A program made the translations under genes and the position numbers. DNA of 6,288 bases from Bacteroidales bacterium (lineage in GTDB: Bacteria; Bacteroidota; Bacteroidia; Bacteroidales; UBA1402): the NCBI GenBank assembly GCA_003506275.1, contig DOBD01000084.1, positions 579 through 6,866 on the forward strand. Reading direction: 5' to 3'. This document shows, piece by piece, positions 1 through 6,156 of the stretch (position 1 is the first letter of the stretch; each line of letters starts with the position of its first letter). The notes beneath the pieces are model-generated. The model made no database searches. It had not been told where the DNA came from and was given only the letters and a program-made list of their open reading frames with translations.

Positions 1-445
1 GCACAAAGCGTTCCCGGATTTTGGCCAATTCACCGGCGTATTCTTCGTCGGTGTACTCGAAGGTGGTAAACGTTTTAACCGGATCCACGTAGTTGCCCGG
101 GTTGATGCGCACCTTTTCCACATGCAGGGCGGCCTCATCGGCGGCCTTGGGGTTGAAGTGGATATCGGCCACCAGAGGCACGGAGCACCCCTTTTCCAGC
201 AATCCACGCTTAATCAACGCCAGGTTGGCGGCCTCGCGCTCACCCTGGGCAGTCAGACGCACCAAATCGGCACCGGCATCCACGATGCGCAGGGTTTGAG
301 CTACGCACGCCTCAGTATCCATGGTCGAGGTATTGGTCATGGACTGTAGACGAATCGGTTGGTCGCCCCCCAACAACAGGTTGCCAATGCGGACCACCGA
401 ACTGGCCCTGCGGGTGAAATGAAACAAATCAGGACAATACGACAT
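1..445 (-). CDS. ispG: 4-hydroxy-3-methylbut-2-enyl diphosphate synthase IspG (GcpE), N-terminal part
   Basis: The first 148 codons of IspG, cut by the left edge. IspG is a cytosolic iron-sulfur enzyme that converts methylerythritol cyclodiphosphate to HMBPP in the non-mevalonate isoprenoid pathway. Visible are the family's opening motif (IGN...GG..PIRLQSMTNT, residues 20-39), VRLTAQG (62-68), VADIHFNPKAA (92-102) and VRINPGN (112-118), all typical of the TIM-barrel domain. The stretch after it, with YTDEEYAGELAKIRERF, matches my memory of the long IspG form of Bacteroidetes, chlamydiae and plants, which has an extra inserted domain; the full protein would then be about 600 aa. The Fe-S cysteines lie outside the window. 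ATG at 445-443 is chosen because it places the conserved RRASSVVRIGN segment near the N-terminus. It lies 94 nt downstream of purE, on the same strand. Confidence 0.93.
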   Translation of the reverse strand, partial: MSYCPDLFHFTRRASSVVRIGNLLLGGDQPIRLQSMTNTSTMDTEACVAQTLRIVDAGADLVRLTAQGEREAANLALIKRGLLEKGCSVPLVADIHFNPKAADEAALHVEKVRINPGNYVDPVKTFTTFEYTDEEYAGELAKIRERFV

Positions 446-503
446 GACAAAACGATTAACGGGACGAGATAACTACCGGGACGAAAAGCAGGTTGCACAG
501 ACA

Positions 504-541
504 GAAACGGAGCACTCAGCGCGCCCCGTTCTTACCGTTTC
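504..541 (-). terminator. Candidate hairpin between purE and ispG
   Basis: On the minus strand GAAACGG, overlapping the purE stop (541-535), is repeated inverted as CCGTTTC (510-504), a perfect 7-bp stem with a 24-nt loop. A tighter alternative, ACGGGGC/GCTCCGT (529-523 with 513-507), is a 7-bp stem with one G-U pair and a 9-nt loop. The following bases are only moderately T-rich, so this is at best a weak terminator or attenuator, or an RNA-processing stem. I see no good TAnnTTTG promoter in the rest of the 94-nt gap, so ispG may depend on read-through. Confidence 0.25.
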
Positions 542-1046
542 AATTGGTCTTGAAGGGATACTCGATCTTTTTCAGTTCCTCGTTGGCCTTGACAATCTTC
601 GACTTTAACCCTTGCTTGTACGCCTTCAACGTGGCACCGATGGCCGGGTCGCTTTGAGCCAATATCTGAGTGGCCAGGATAGCGGCATTCAAGGCTCCGT
701 TCACGCCCACTGTTGCCACCGGTATACCTGGAGGCATTTGTACGATGGCAAGCAGCGCGTCCATCCCTCCCAAGCTGGCGTTGATGGGAACACCAATCAC
801 CGGCAAGGTCGTGGAGGCCGCTATCACACCGGGTAAGTGAGCAGCCATACCGGCAGCAGCGATGATAACCTTGATACCCCTGTCGGCAGCCTCGTTGGCG
901 AAGCGTTCCACCTCTTCCGGTGTACGATGGGCCGACAAAGCGTTGATCTCAAAAGGAATCTTAAAGTCATTGAGCAGAGCGGCAGCCTTGTCCATGACCT
1001 CGAGGTCAGAAGTGCTGCCCATGATGATGCTTACAATTGGTTTCAT
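540..1046 (-). CDS. purE: N5-carboxyaminoimidazole ribonucleotide mutase PurE (class I)
   Basis: 168 aa, the usual length for class I PurE. The enzyme moves the carboxylate of N5-CAIR to give 4-carboxyaminoimidazole ribonucleotide in de novo purine synthesis; family members are cytosolic octamers. The sequence shows the phosphate/substrate loop MGSTSD (residues 9-14), the active-site SAHRTPE (38-44, catalytic His40), the AAAGMAAHLPGVIA loop (63-76, with His70) and PVIGVP (82-87). The ATG at 1046 puts the first motif at the expected distance from the N-terminus. The C-terminus is Lys-rich and the gene ends in TGA. It lies 18 nt after gcvH, so the two are probably co-transcribed. A class II, animal-type PurE is unlikely given the MGSTSD loop and the tight match to bacterial class I motifs. 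Confidence 0.96.
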   Translation of the reverse strand: MKPIVSIIMGSTSDLEVMDKAAALLNDFKIPFEINALSAHRTPEEVERFANEAADRGIKVIIAAAGMAAHLPGVIAASTTLPVIGVPINASLGGMDALLAIVQMPPGIPVATVGVNGALNAAILATQILAQSDPAIGATLKAYKQGLKSKIVKANEELKKIEYPFKTN

Positions 1047-1064
1047 AGTCCTTGTTGCTGTCTG

Positions 1065-1442
1065 TTATTGGATGAAAGCAGCATAGGCCGTCGCATCCAT
1101 CAAGTCATTCACTTCTTCCGGTTTGGCAAGCTTCACACGAAGCATCCAGCCAGCACCATAGGGATCCTGGTTAATGATTTCCGCCTTCTCAGTCACTTCC
1201 TCGTTGACTGCGAGGACAATACCGGTAACCGGCATAAACACCTCGGAAACAGCCTTAACCGCCTCTACCGTGCCGAAAGGGTCATTCTTATCAATCATGA
1301 CACCAATGGCAGGCAATTCAGCGAAGATGATGTCGCCCAGTTCAGATTGGGCATAATCCGTGATACCGATCAAGGCTTCGTCGCCTTCCACTTTCAACCA
1401 TTCATGATCTTTCGTGTAACGTAATTGTTCTGGAGTATTCAT
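1065..1442 (-). CDS. gcvH: Glycine cleavage system H protein (lipoyl carrier)
   Basis: 125 aa, a normal length for GcvH. It carries the aminomethyl group between the P, T and L proteins of the glycine cleavage system on a lipoylated lysine. The sequence opens with the family's YTKDHEWLKVEG (residues 9-20), followed by IGITDYAQSELGDIIF (25-40) and the lipoylation site GTVEAVKAVSEVFMPVTG (57-74), in which Lys63 is the modified residue. NEEV and the C-terminal GWMLRVK also fit. No gcvP, gcvT or lpd is present here, so the H gene is apart from its partners. It starts 10 nt after the PAP2-like gene's stop and is followed 18 nt later by purE, which suggests one transcript. The purE pairing joins two pathways linked through one-carbon and glycine supply; that link is inference. 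Confidence 0.96.
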   Translation of the reverse strand: MNTPEQLRYTKDHEWLKVEGDEALIGITDYAQSELGDIIFAELPAIGVMIDKNDPFGTVEAVKAVSEVFMPVTGIVLAVNEEVTEKAEIINQDPYGAGWMLRVKLAKPEEVNDLMDATAYAAFIQ

Positions 1443-1452
1443 ACGAGTCTAT

Positions 1453-2058
1453 TTAGGGGATTAAGTAATAAACGGAACAAACCGATGCAACCCCCAGTAG
1501 AAAACCACTGGCAGCCTGAGCGGTCGTGTGAGCCTTGAGGTATAGGCGGCTCGATGCCTGCAAGCCAGCCAACAGGAAGCAGACCGACAGTAACAGCGTA
1601 GGATTGAGTTGTTGCTGCAGGCAGACGATGACGATACCGGCCGCCAGGCAACCAAAAGACATGGTGTGTGCACTGATTTTCCACTTCAGGGTGATGAGAA
1701 ATGCCATCACGATGGAAAAGAGCGAACCCAGGTAAAGTTTGACGATGCTCCAGGGAATGGCTACCCTGAGCAAGAGCAGAATGGTGGCCAGATAAGCCAG
1801 GAAAATGATGGTATAGGGCCAAATACGTTGGGAACGGATTGACACATCCAGGTCGGCCACCACGCCTTGCTGGCGCAACAACCAGATGGCTACGGCCGGC
1901 AAGATCCCTGTTGTCAGGAAAACCAGGCTAATGACATATAACTTGTAATTCAAGGGATACAATCCATACACACCCGCCTTAAAAAAAAGGAGGGTGCCGA
2001 TAAGGGGCAACAACAGAGGGTGAAGAATACCGGAAACCCATTTAAAAAACGTGGTCAT
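1453..2058 (-). CDS. PAP2-like integral membrane protein
   Basis: 201 aa, very hydrophobic, with about six or seven membrane segments (roughly residues 8-27, 38-62, 82-101, 106-124, 131-148, 152-168, 183-199). Three spaced motifs resemble the type 2 phosphatidic acid phosphatase signature: SIRSQRIWPY (73-82, motif 1), KISAHT (127-132, motif 2 with His131) and SRLYLKAHTTAQ (170-181, motif 3, SR-x5-H with His177). The usual motif 3 Asp is Gln181, and motif 2 has SAH in place of SGH. It may therefore be a divergent phosphatase of isoprenoid or lipid diphosphates in the inner membrane, or a non-catalytic relative. ATG at 2058 is chosen: it lies 10 nt after the rpoN stop and begins the first hydrophobic segment, whereas extending the frame to 2142 would overlap rpoN. 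It sits between rpoN and gcvH in the presumed operon. Confidence 0.8.
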   Translation of the reverse strand: MTTFFKWVSGILHPLLLPLIGTLLFFKAGVYGLYPLNYKLYVISLVFLTTGILPAVAIWLLRQQGVVADLDVSIRSQRIWPYTIIFLAYLATILLLLRVAIPWSIVKLYLGSLFSIVMAFLITLKWKISAHTMSFGCLAAGIVIVCLQQQLNPTLLLSVCFLLAGLQASSRLYLKAHTTAQAASGFLLGVASVCSVYYLIP

Positions 2059-2068
2059 GGTGCAGGTG

Positions 2069-2650
2069 TTAAATTTCACGTCGTAATCTGGCCACTGGTA
2101 TTCCCAGTTGGTCCCTGTATTTGGCAACCGTACGCCTGGCAATCAAATACCCTTGCTCGGTCAGGATGGCCGACAACTGGTCATCGGTCAGGGGATCCCT
2201 TTTGTCCTCCCCGGCAATGCTTTCCTGCAAGATGGTTTTGATTTCCAGGGAAGAAACGGCCTCCCCACTGTCTGTTTGCATACCTTCGGAAAAGAAGTGC
2301 CGTAGCGGAAACAACCCGAACTCAGTTTGAATGTATTTGCTGTTGCTGACCCTGGAAATGGTCGATATGTCATAACCAGTACGCTCGGCAATATCTTTCA
2401 GGATCATCGGTTTCAGTTGTTTGTCGTCCCCGTCCAAGAAATAGCTTCGTTGGTAATCGATGATGGCCTGCATGGTTCTCATCAAGGTTTCCTGACGTTG
2501 ACGTACGGCCTCGATAAACCACTTGGCCGCATCCACCTTTTCCTTGGCAAACTGTAACGCTTCCCTGGCCTCCCGGGTCTGGTTTTTCACATTGGACTTG
2601 AAGTCACTCACCATGTCAAGATAACCCCGGTTGACGTGCAATTCAGGCAC
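2069..2650 (-). CDS. rpoN: RpoN C-terminal fragment (DNA-binding half with RpoN box)
   Basis: Up to 193 aa if translation restarts at GTG 2650, or 181 aa from the first ATG (2614). It lies in the same frame as the N-terminal fragment and 42 nt past its stop. It carries the long helix (about residues 15-70), the helix-turn-helix (LKDIAERTGYDISTISRVSN, 84-103) and the RpoN box (ARRTVAKYR, 171-179). I see no distinctive initiation signal before the GTG, which aligns with an ordinary Val of sigma-54 (VPELHVNR), so separate translation is doubtful. It ends 10 nt before the PAP2-like gene. Confidence 0.5.
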   Translation of the reverse strand: MPELHVNRGYLDMVSDFKSNVKNQTREAREALQFAKEKVDAAKWFIEAVRQRQETLMRTMQAIIDYQRSYFLDGDDKQLKPMILKDIAERTGYDISTISRVSNSKYIQTEFGLFPLRHFFSEGMQTDSGEAVSSLEIKTILQESIAGEDKRDPLTDDQLSAILTEQGYLIARRTVAKYRDQLGIPVARLRREI

Positions 2651-2692
2651 ATTGCCGCTGTTTAAGGTCAGTAAGAGATACCCATCGTTGTT

Positions 2693-3523
2693 TTAGAGCA
2701 TAAAATCCGGTACCACCTGCTCCCGTTTCTCTTCAAGCACCGAACCGAACAAGTTGCCGGGTTTCGGATTGAGCTTGGTGATTTCCTGCATCATCGCTTT
2801 GAGAGCCTCCTCTGAACAGCCCATTTTTTTCAGGATCACCTCGTATTGTTTCCTGGACACCTCATTGAAATACGTTTCCACCAGGGCGATGGTCTGATCG
2901 TGCAAAGGGCTGGGCGACTTGCGTTTCAGTTGCAAAAGCAGGCAATCCCTCAAATCAGCCGCTCCTACGCCGGGCGGATCAAACTGTTGAATCAGTTGTA
3001 TCAGTGCCATGATGGTGTCTGCGGGGACCTCCAAACCAAGAATGATGGATAAATCGTCGGAAAGGGCCTCAGGTGTCCGGCGCAAATAGCCGTCTTCATC
3101 GATGTTGCCGATGATGAAGGTCGCGACTTTCCGGTCTTCCTCCGACAATTCCTGAAGATTGAGCTGTTCGAGCAAGACATCGTTGAGGGTCACATCGGCT
3201 GTCACCGGGAGCCAGTCCTTCCAGTTGTCAAGGGCCGACTCTCCACCCGTTTGCCTGGTCTTGTAATCGGGAATGTCATCGTCGGTCGCATAATCATCGA
3301 AGGTAAAATCATCGTTGTTACCTCCGTCGCCGGTGTCATAAAGCGGATCATCGTTCTGATCGGTCACCGCGTTTTCGCCCAGCTCCAACGCCGGATTCGC
3401 ATCGACCTCCTGCATGACCCGTTCCGTCATTTCAACAGAGGGGACTTCCAACAGCTTGATAAGCTGGATCTGCTGTGGCGAAAGCTTTTGAAGCAGCTTC
3501 TGCTGTTGGAACTGACGTAACAT
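2693..3523 (-). CDS. rpoN: RpoN N-terminal fragment (region I, acidic region, core-binding domain)
   Basis: A 276-aa product as the sequence stands, starting at ATG 3523 and ending at the premature TAA. It holds region I, which in sigma-54 silences the polymerase until an activator acts, plus the acidic region and nearly all of the core-binding domain. It lacks the helix-turn-helix and the RpoN box. If made, it could bind core polymerase but not recognise a -24/-12 promoter; this is inferred from family knowledge. The start suits the family, since the Gln-rich LSPQQIQLIKLLE segment begins about residue 14, and a promoter candidate lies just upstream. Confidence 0.7.
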   Translation of the reverse strand: MLRQFQQQKLLQKLSPQQIQLIKLLEVPSVEMTERVMQEVDANPALELGENAVTDQNDDPLYDTGDGGNNDDFTFDDYATDDDIPDYKTRQTGGESALDNWKDWLPVTADVTLNDVLLEQLNLQELSEEDRKVATFIIGNIDEDGYLRRTPEALSDDLSIILGLEVPADTIMALIQLIQQFDPPGVGAADLRDCLLLQLKRKSPSPLHDQTIALVETYFNEVSRKQYEVILKKMGCSEEALKAMMQEITKLNPKPGNLFGSVLEEKREQVVPDFML

Positions 3524-3543
3524 GGCGCTCAGACTGTTTGGGA

Positions 3544-3575
3544 CAAAGATAGCAATTTGGGTCCAAATGTACGAA
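3544..3575 (-). promoter_or_regulatory. Candidate Bacteroidetes-type promoter of rpoN and downstream genes
   Basis: The minus strand has TATCTTTG (3551-3544), an exact match to the Bacteroidetes -7 consensus TAnnTTTG. TTCG (3575-3572), one base off the -33 TTTG element, lies 20 nt upstream, which is the usual spacing. Transcription would begin near 3537, leaving about 14 nt before the rpoN ATG at 3523. It sits in the only gap (58 nt) between the kinase stop and rpoN, so the kinase transcript may also read into rpoN. A dyad (ATTTGG-gt-CCAAAT) occupies the spacer. Confidence 0.6.
3555..3568. promoter_or_regulatory. Dyad ATTTGGgtCCAAAT in the rpoN promoter spacer, possible operator
   Basis: Perfect 6-bp arms (3555-3560 and 3563-3568) separated by GT, placed between the -7 and -33 candidates of the rpoN promoter. 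Its position would let a dimeric regulator block polymerase. The regulator is unknown, and an arm of six bases can occur by chance. Confidence 0.35.
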
Positions 3576-3581
3576 ACCCGC

Positions 3582-5243
3582 TCAATACCTAAAGCTGCTA
3601 CCCCCGAGGAATTCCCTCAACAACGAAGTTCTGGGAATTTCAGGATCGGAAATGGGCACGAAGAATTCCAGGAAGCGCAACAGTCGATGTGCCTCGGTGT
3701 ATTCGGGGCATCGTTGGGGAACCTGCCTCAGGATGGGCTCGGCGTAGCTTCTGAGAACGGAAAATTCAAACAGCAGGGCCGAATTGAACATGGCATCGGC
3801 GTTCTCCTGGTAAGGGAATATCCATTTTTCTTCTCCATCCCGCACACTATCCCAACGGGAAATGGTATCCTGAGCCGAATAGCCTCTGTAGCGGAAATCC
3901 CTGATGATGCGGCGCAGCAATCGATTGTCGGTGGTGGGTATCCAGTTGTGATAATCCAGGGAGATAGACGTCAGGGCTGACACGTAGACCTTGAACAGGA
4001 GTTCAGGCTTCATCCCTGGCAGCAAGGCCGGGTTCAGGGCGTGAATACCCTCCAGGATGAGTACATTGTTGGGATTCAGCTTCAGCTTGTCGCCCTTGTA
4101 TTCTTTTCGACCGATGGTAAAATTAAAGGTGGGGATATCCACTGTTTCACCTTTCAACAGCGCCTTGAGTTGAGTGTTGAACAAGTCCAGATCGAGGGCA
4201 TGCAGCGATTCGAAGTCGTATTGACCGTTGGCATCAAGTGGGGTATCTTCCCTTTCCTTGAAATAATTATCGAGCGACAAAGCCACCGGCTTGATACCCA
4301 GCACCATCAACTGTATGCTCAGTCGCTTGGCAAAGGTCGTCTTACCCGACGACGAAGGCCCGGAAATAAGGATGATACGCGCTGTCTGTTGCTGTTGGAT
4401 TTGATCGGCAATCTGAGCCATCTTTTTTTCCTGCAGCGACTCGGAAATATTGATCAGATGTGTCGACTCTCCCCTGACACAGAGCTTGTTGAGGTCGCCC
4501 ACCGTTGTCAGTGACATGATACGGTTCCAACGGAGAAACTCGTTGAATACGCCCAACATCTTGTGCTGTGGTACGATATCTTCCAGTTTGCTGGGATCTT
4601 TACGATCGGGAATCTGCAACAGGAAGCCATTGAAATAAGGCTTGAGGTCAAAAAGGGAGATCGCCCCCGTGGACATGGCCAACGCACCATAATAATAATC
4701 GATGTGCCAGCCCATTTTCCAATAGTCACTGTATAAATGGCCTTTGGTTTCCAACAGATCGACAATATCCTTACGCCCTCTCTCCTTGAACATCTCAATG
4801 ACAACCGGTGTCTCATCCCGGTAATAATCGATGGGGTTGTCGGCACTGATCAGTTCCTGCATGCGCTTCTTGATGGCTTCAAGATCTTTAGGCTTGAGCG
4901 CCCTGCCCAGTTCCAGCTCGCAAAAATAGCCCTTGGAAACCGGATGCTCCAACCGAAAGACCCCATCGGGGTACAACTCGGATATCGCGGCAGCCAACAC
5001 GAAGGTCAGGGTACGCACATAGGCGCGCATACCCGAACTGCTGTTGATATCGATGAATTCGATTTGTTTGGGATTGTATAACTCGTATTTGAGGCTGACG
5101 GTCTTGTTGTTGACCCTGGCCGCAATGGCTCCTGGCAACACGGCTGCCGCCATTTGCTGATACACCTCGTAAGCACTGGTTCCCATGGGAAATAAGGCAT
5201 GTTCACCCGTATTGACACAAAAAACCCGTATCGTTTTACCCAT
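3582..5243 (-). CDS. Nucleoside (uridine) kinase-like protein with ThrRS-like TGS and second additional domain
   Basis: 553 aa. Residues 1-64 look like a TGS domain and about 65-240 resemble the second additional (editing) domain of threonyl-tRNA synthetase, e.g. AAAISELYPDG, HPVSKGYFCELE and LKPKDLEAIKKRMQEL. From about 290 follows a uridine kinase/phosphoribulokinase P-loop domain: Walker A GPSSSGKTT (295-303), LSLDNYFKERE (322-332, with the conserved Asp325), ILEGIHALNP (396-405) and an Arg-rich lid RRIIRDFRYRG (444-454). This fused architecture is known in Bacteroidetes, clostridia and thermophiles, annotated as nucleoside kinase; the natural substrate is uncertain, with uridine/cytidine phosphorylation inferred. 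The ThrRS zinc H-x3-H positions are Arg77 and Phe81, so editing activity is unlikely. It starts at ATG 5243, divergent from the FKBP gene, and ends 58 nt before rpoN. Confidence 0.9.
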   Translation of the reverse strand: MGKTIRVFCVNTGEHALFPMGTSAYEVYQQMAAAVLPGAIAARVNNKTVSLKYELYNPKQIEFIDINSSSGMRAYVRTLTFVLAAAISELYPDGVFRLEHPVSKGYFCELELGRALKPKDLEAIKKRMQELISADNPIDYYRDETPVVIEMFKERGRKDIVDLLETKGHLYSDYWKMGWHIDYYYGALAMSTGAISLFDLKPYFNGFLLQIPDRKDPSKLEDIVPQHKMLGVFNEFLRWNRIMSLTTVGDLNKLCVRGESTHLINISESLQEKKMAQIADQIQQQQTARIILISGPSSSGKTTFAKRLSIQLMVLGIKPVALSLDNYFKEREDTPLDANGQYDFESLHALDLDLFNTQLKALLKGETVDIPTFNFTIGRKEYKGDKLKLNPNNVLILEGIHALNPALLPGMKPELLFKVYVSALTSISLDYHNWIPTTDNRLLRRIIRDFRYRGYSAQDTISRWDSVRDGEEKWIFPYQENADAMFNSALLFEFSVLRSYAEPILRQVPQRCPEYTEAHRLLRFLEFFVPISDPEIPRTSLLREFLGGSSFRY

Positions 5244-5247
5244 TCTG

Positions 5248-5283
5248 CAAATGAAACTTAATTGAGGCTCTAAATTACGAAAA
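5248..5283 (-). promoter_or_regulatory. Weak candidate promoter of the nucleoside kinase
   Basis: On the minus strand TAAGTTTC (5260-5253) and TTCATTTG (5255-5248) are each one base from TAnnTTTG, with TTTTCG at 5283-5278 in the -33 region (about 17-22 nt away). Neither is an exact match, and the call rests mainly on the need for a promoter in this divergent gap. Confidence 0.25.
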
Positions 5284-5289
5284 TTTATT

Positions 5290-5297
5290 TACTTTTG
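5290..5297 (+). promoter_or_regulatory. Candidate -7 element of the FKBP lipoprotein gene
   Basis: TACTTTTG is an exact match to the Bacteroidetes -7 consensus TAnnTTTG. The best -33-like sequence, ATTG at 5261-5264, is 25 nt away, longer than usual. Transcription would start near 5304, giving an 80-nt leader that contains a short stem GTCGA-tgtg-TCGAC (5322-5335) and an A-rich stretch just before the ATG, as is common in this phylum. Confidence 0.5.
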
Positions 5298-5384
5298 CTG
5301 GCTGTTGTCACAATGGTTTCCGTCGATGTGTCGACCTCCTGTGAGCGCACCAATTTCACACGTAAAACAATAAATTCCAAACAA

Positions 5385-6101
5385 ATGAAAAAATTGAGTT
5401 TCCTTATCATCGGTGTCATGCTGGTACTCAGCGTCAGTTTCGCCGGATGCAACAAAGTCTCTGAGAAAAAAATGAAAACGGCTATCGACAGCCTGAGCTA
5501 CGCATACGGTGTAGGCATGGGTTTCAGCATGAATCAAAACCTGCAGGAATTCCCGGCTGAAATCAACATCGACTTGTTCCTCGACGTGTTTGAAGCCGCT
5601 CTCAAGGGTGACACCGGCAAACTGGCCATTTCTCCGGACGAAGCCTACGGCATTTTCCAACAATGCCTGATGACAGCCCAGGCTGATGCAGCCAAAACCA
5701 CCAAGGAAGAAGTAACCAAATTCCTGGAAAAGAACGGTAAAAAGGCTGGTGTAGTGACCACGCCTTCTGGCTTGCAATACGAAATAATCAAGGAAGGCGA
5801 CGGCGCCAAACCAGTTGACACCTCTGTTGTCAGCGTACATTACCACGGCACCCTGTTGGACGGTAAAGTATTCGACAGCTCTGTTGAACGCGGCACCCCC
5901 GCCGAATTCCCCTTGAACCAAGTGATTAAGGGTTGGACCGAAGGCATTCAGCTGATGAGCGTTGGTTCGAAGTACAAATTCTGGATTCCCTCCGATTTGG
6001 GCTATGGTGACCAAGGCGGTGGTGGTGTCATCAAACCCGGTGACCTGCTGATTTTCGAAGTAGAATTGCTGAACATCGTCGATCCTGATTCCGCCAACTA
6101 A
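5385..6101 (+). CDS. FKBP-type peptidyl-prolyl cis-trans isomerase, Mip-like lipoprotein
   Basis: 238 aa. It catalyses cis-trans isomerisation of Xaa-Pro bonds, probably helping proteins fold in the cell envelope. Residues 1-21 form a lipoprotein signal peptide (KK, then a hydrophobic core) with lipobox FAG-C, so Cys22 would be lipidated. An FKBP N-terminal helical dimerisation domain spans about 30-118 (IDSLSYAYGVGMG at its start). The FKBP domain runs from TPSGLQYEIIKEG (126-138) to IFEVELLNIV (223-232). Pocket residues are kept: Tyr153, Phe163-Asp164, Val180-Ile181, Trp184, Tyr207 and Phe224. After Cys22 comes NKVSEKK, without the acidic run of Bacteroidetes surface-export signals, so a periplasm-facing anchor is more likely (inference). 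ATG 5385 is preferred to in-frame ATG 5313 or TTG 5295 because only it opens directly with a signal peptide. A strong terminator follows. Confidence 0.95.
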   Translation: MKKLSFLIIGVMLVLSVSFAGCNKVSEKKMKTAIDSLSYAYGVGMGFSMNQNLQEFPAEINIDLFLDVFEAALKGDTGKLAISPDEAYGIFQQCLMTAQADAAKTTKEEVTKFLEKNGKKAGVVTTPSGLQYEIIKEGDGAKPVDTSVVSVHYHGTLLDGKVFDSSVERGTPAEFPLNQVIKGWTEGIQLMSVGSKYKFWIPSDLGYGDQGGGGVIKPGDLLIFEVELLNIVDPDSAN

Positions 6102-6123
6102 AACGGATTGAAATAACCATATG

Positions 6124-6156
6124 GAGGCTGCGCCATCGGGCACAGCCTCTTTTTTT
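6124..6156 (+). terminator. Rho-independent terminator of the FKBP gene
   Basis: GAGGCTG (6124-6130) pairs perfectly with CAGCCTC (6143-6149). After one C/A mismatch, GCC/GGC pairs continue the stem to a short loop, and seven T follow (6150-6156). It begins 22 nt after the FKBP stop codon. Confidence 0.92.

Larger units (their letters stand above)
2069..3523 (-). pseudogene. rpoN: RNA polymerase sigma-54 factor RpoN, interrupted by an in-frame stop
   Basis: Reading through one TAA (2695-2693) gives a 484-codon protein, a normal length for sigma-54. Sigma-54 directs RNA polymerase to -24/-12 promoters and needs AAA+ activators. In order: a Gln-rich region I (residues 1-30, with LSPQQIQLIKLLEVPSVEM), a very acidic region II (about 50-90), the core-binding domain (about 105-290, with FDPPGVGAADLRDCLL and LNPKPGN), then helix-turn-helix sequence (LKDIAERTGYDISTISRVSNSKYI) and the RpoN box ARRTVAKYR (full-length 462-470). 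The stop follows VVPDFML; the next 14 codons (NNDGYLLLTLNSGN) and the C-terminal part remain in the same frame and look conserved. With no frameshift or second stop, the mutation is either recent or a sequence error. No activator gene is in the window, so its targets cannot be told from here. Confidence 0.88.

Noticed and set aside
446..503. A promoter for ispG in the purE-ispG gap
   Set aside because: The only -7-like sequence (TCGTTTTG) abuts the start codon and has no -33 partner at the right spacing.
837..1424. A 195-codon plus-strand frame opposite purE and gcvH
   Set aside because: It overlaps two confidently identified genes in antisense, spans the gap between them, and has no recognisable domain.
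1439..1822. A 127-codon minus-strand frame inside the PAP2-like gene
   Set aside because: It is an alternative frame of the membrane-protein gene; the translation is His/Pro/Gly-rich without membrane segments or motifs.
2059..2142. N-terminal extension of the PAP2-like protein to an ATG at 2142
   Set aside because: It would overlap the end of rpoN in another frame; the extra 28 residues are polar, while the ATG at 2058 opens directly into the first membrane segment.
2693..2695. TAA read as a sense codon through an altered genetic code
   Set aside because: gcvH (TAA absent internally), the PAP2-like gene and the C-terminal end of rpoN use TAA as a normal stop at their expected ends, so reassignment is not supported.
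4041..4514. A 157-codon plus-strand frame opposite the nucleoside kinase
   Set aside because: It is antisense to the P-loop region of a full-length kinase, with no start context or family similarity.
5295..5384. N-terminal extension of the FKBP protein to TTG 5295 or ATG 5313
   Set aside because: It would bury the lipoprotein signal peptide, and the TTG lies inside the -7 promoter candidate.
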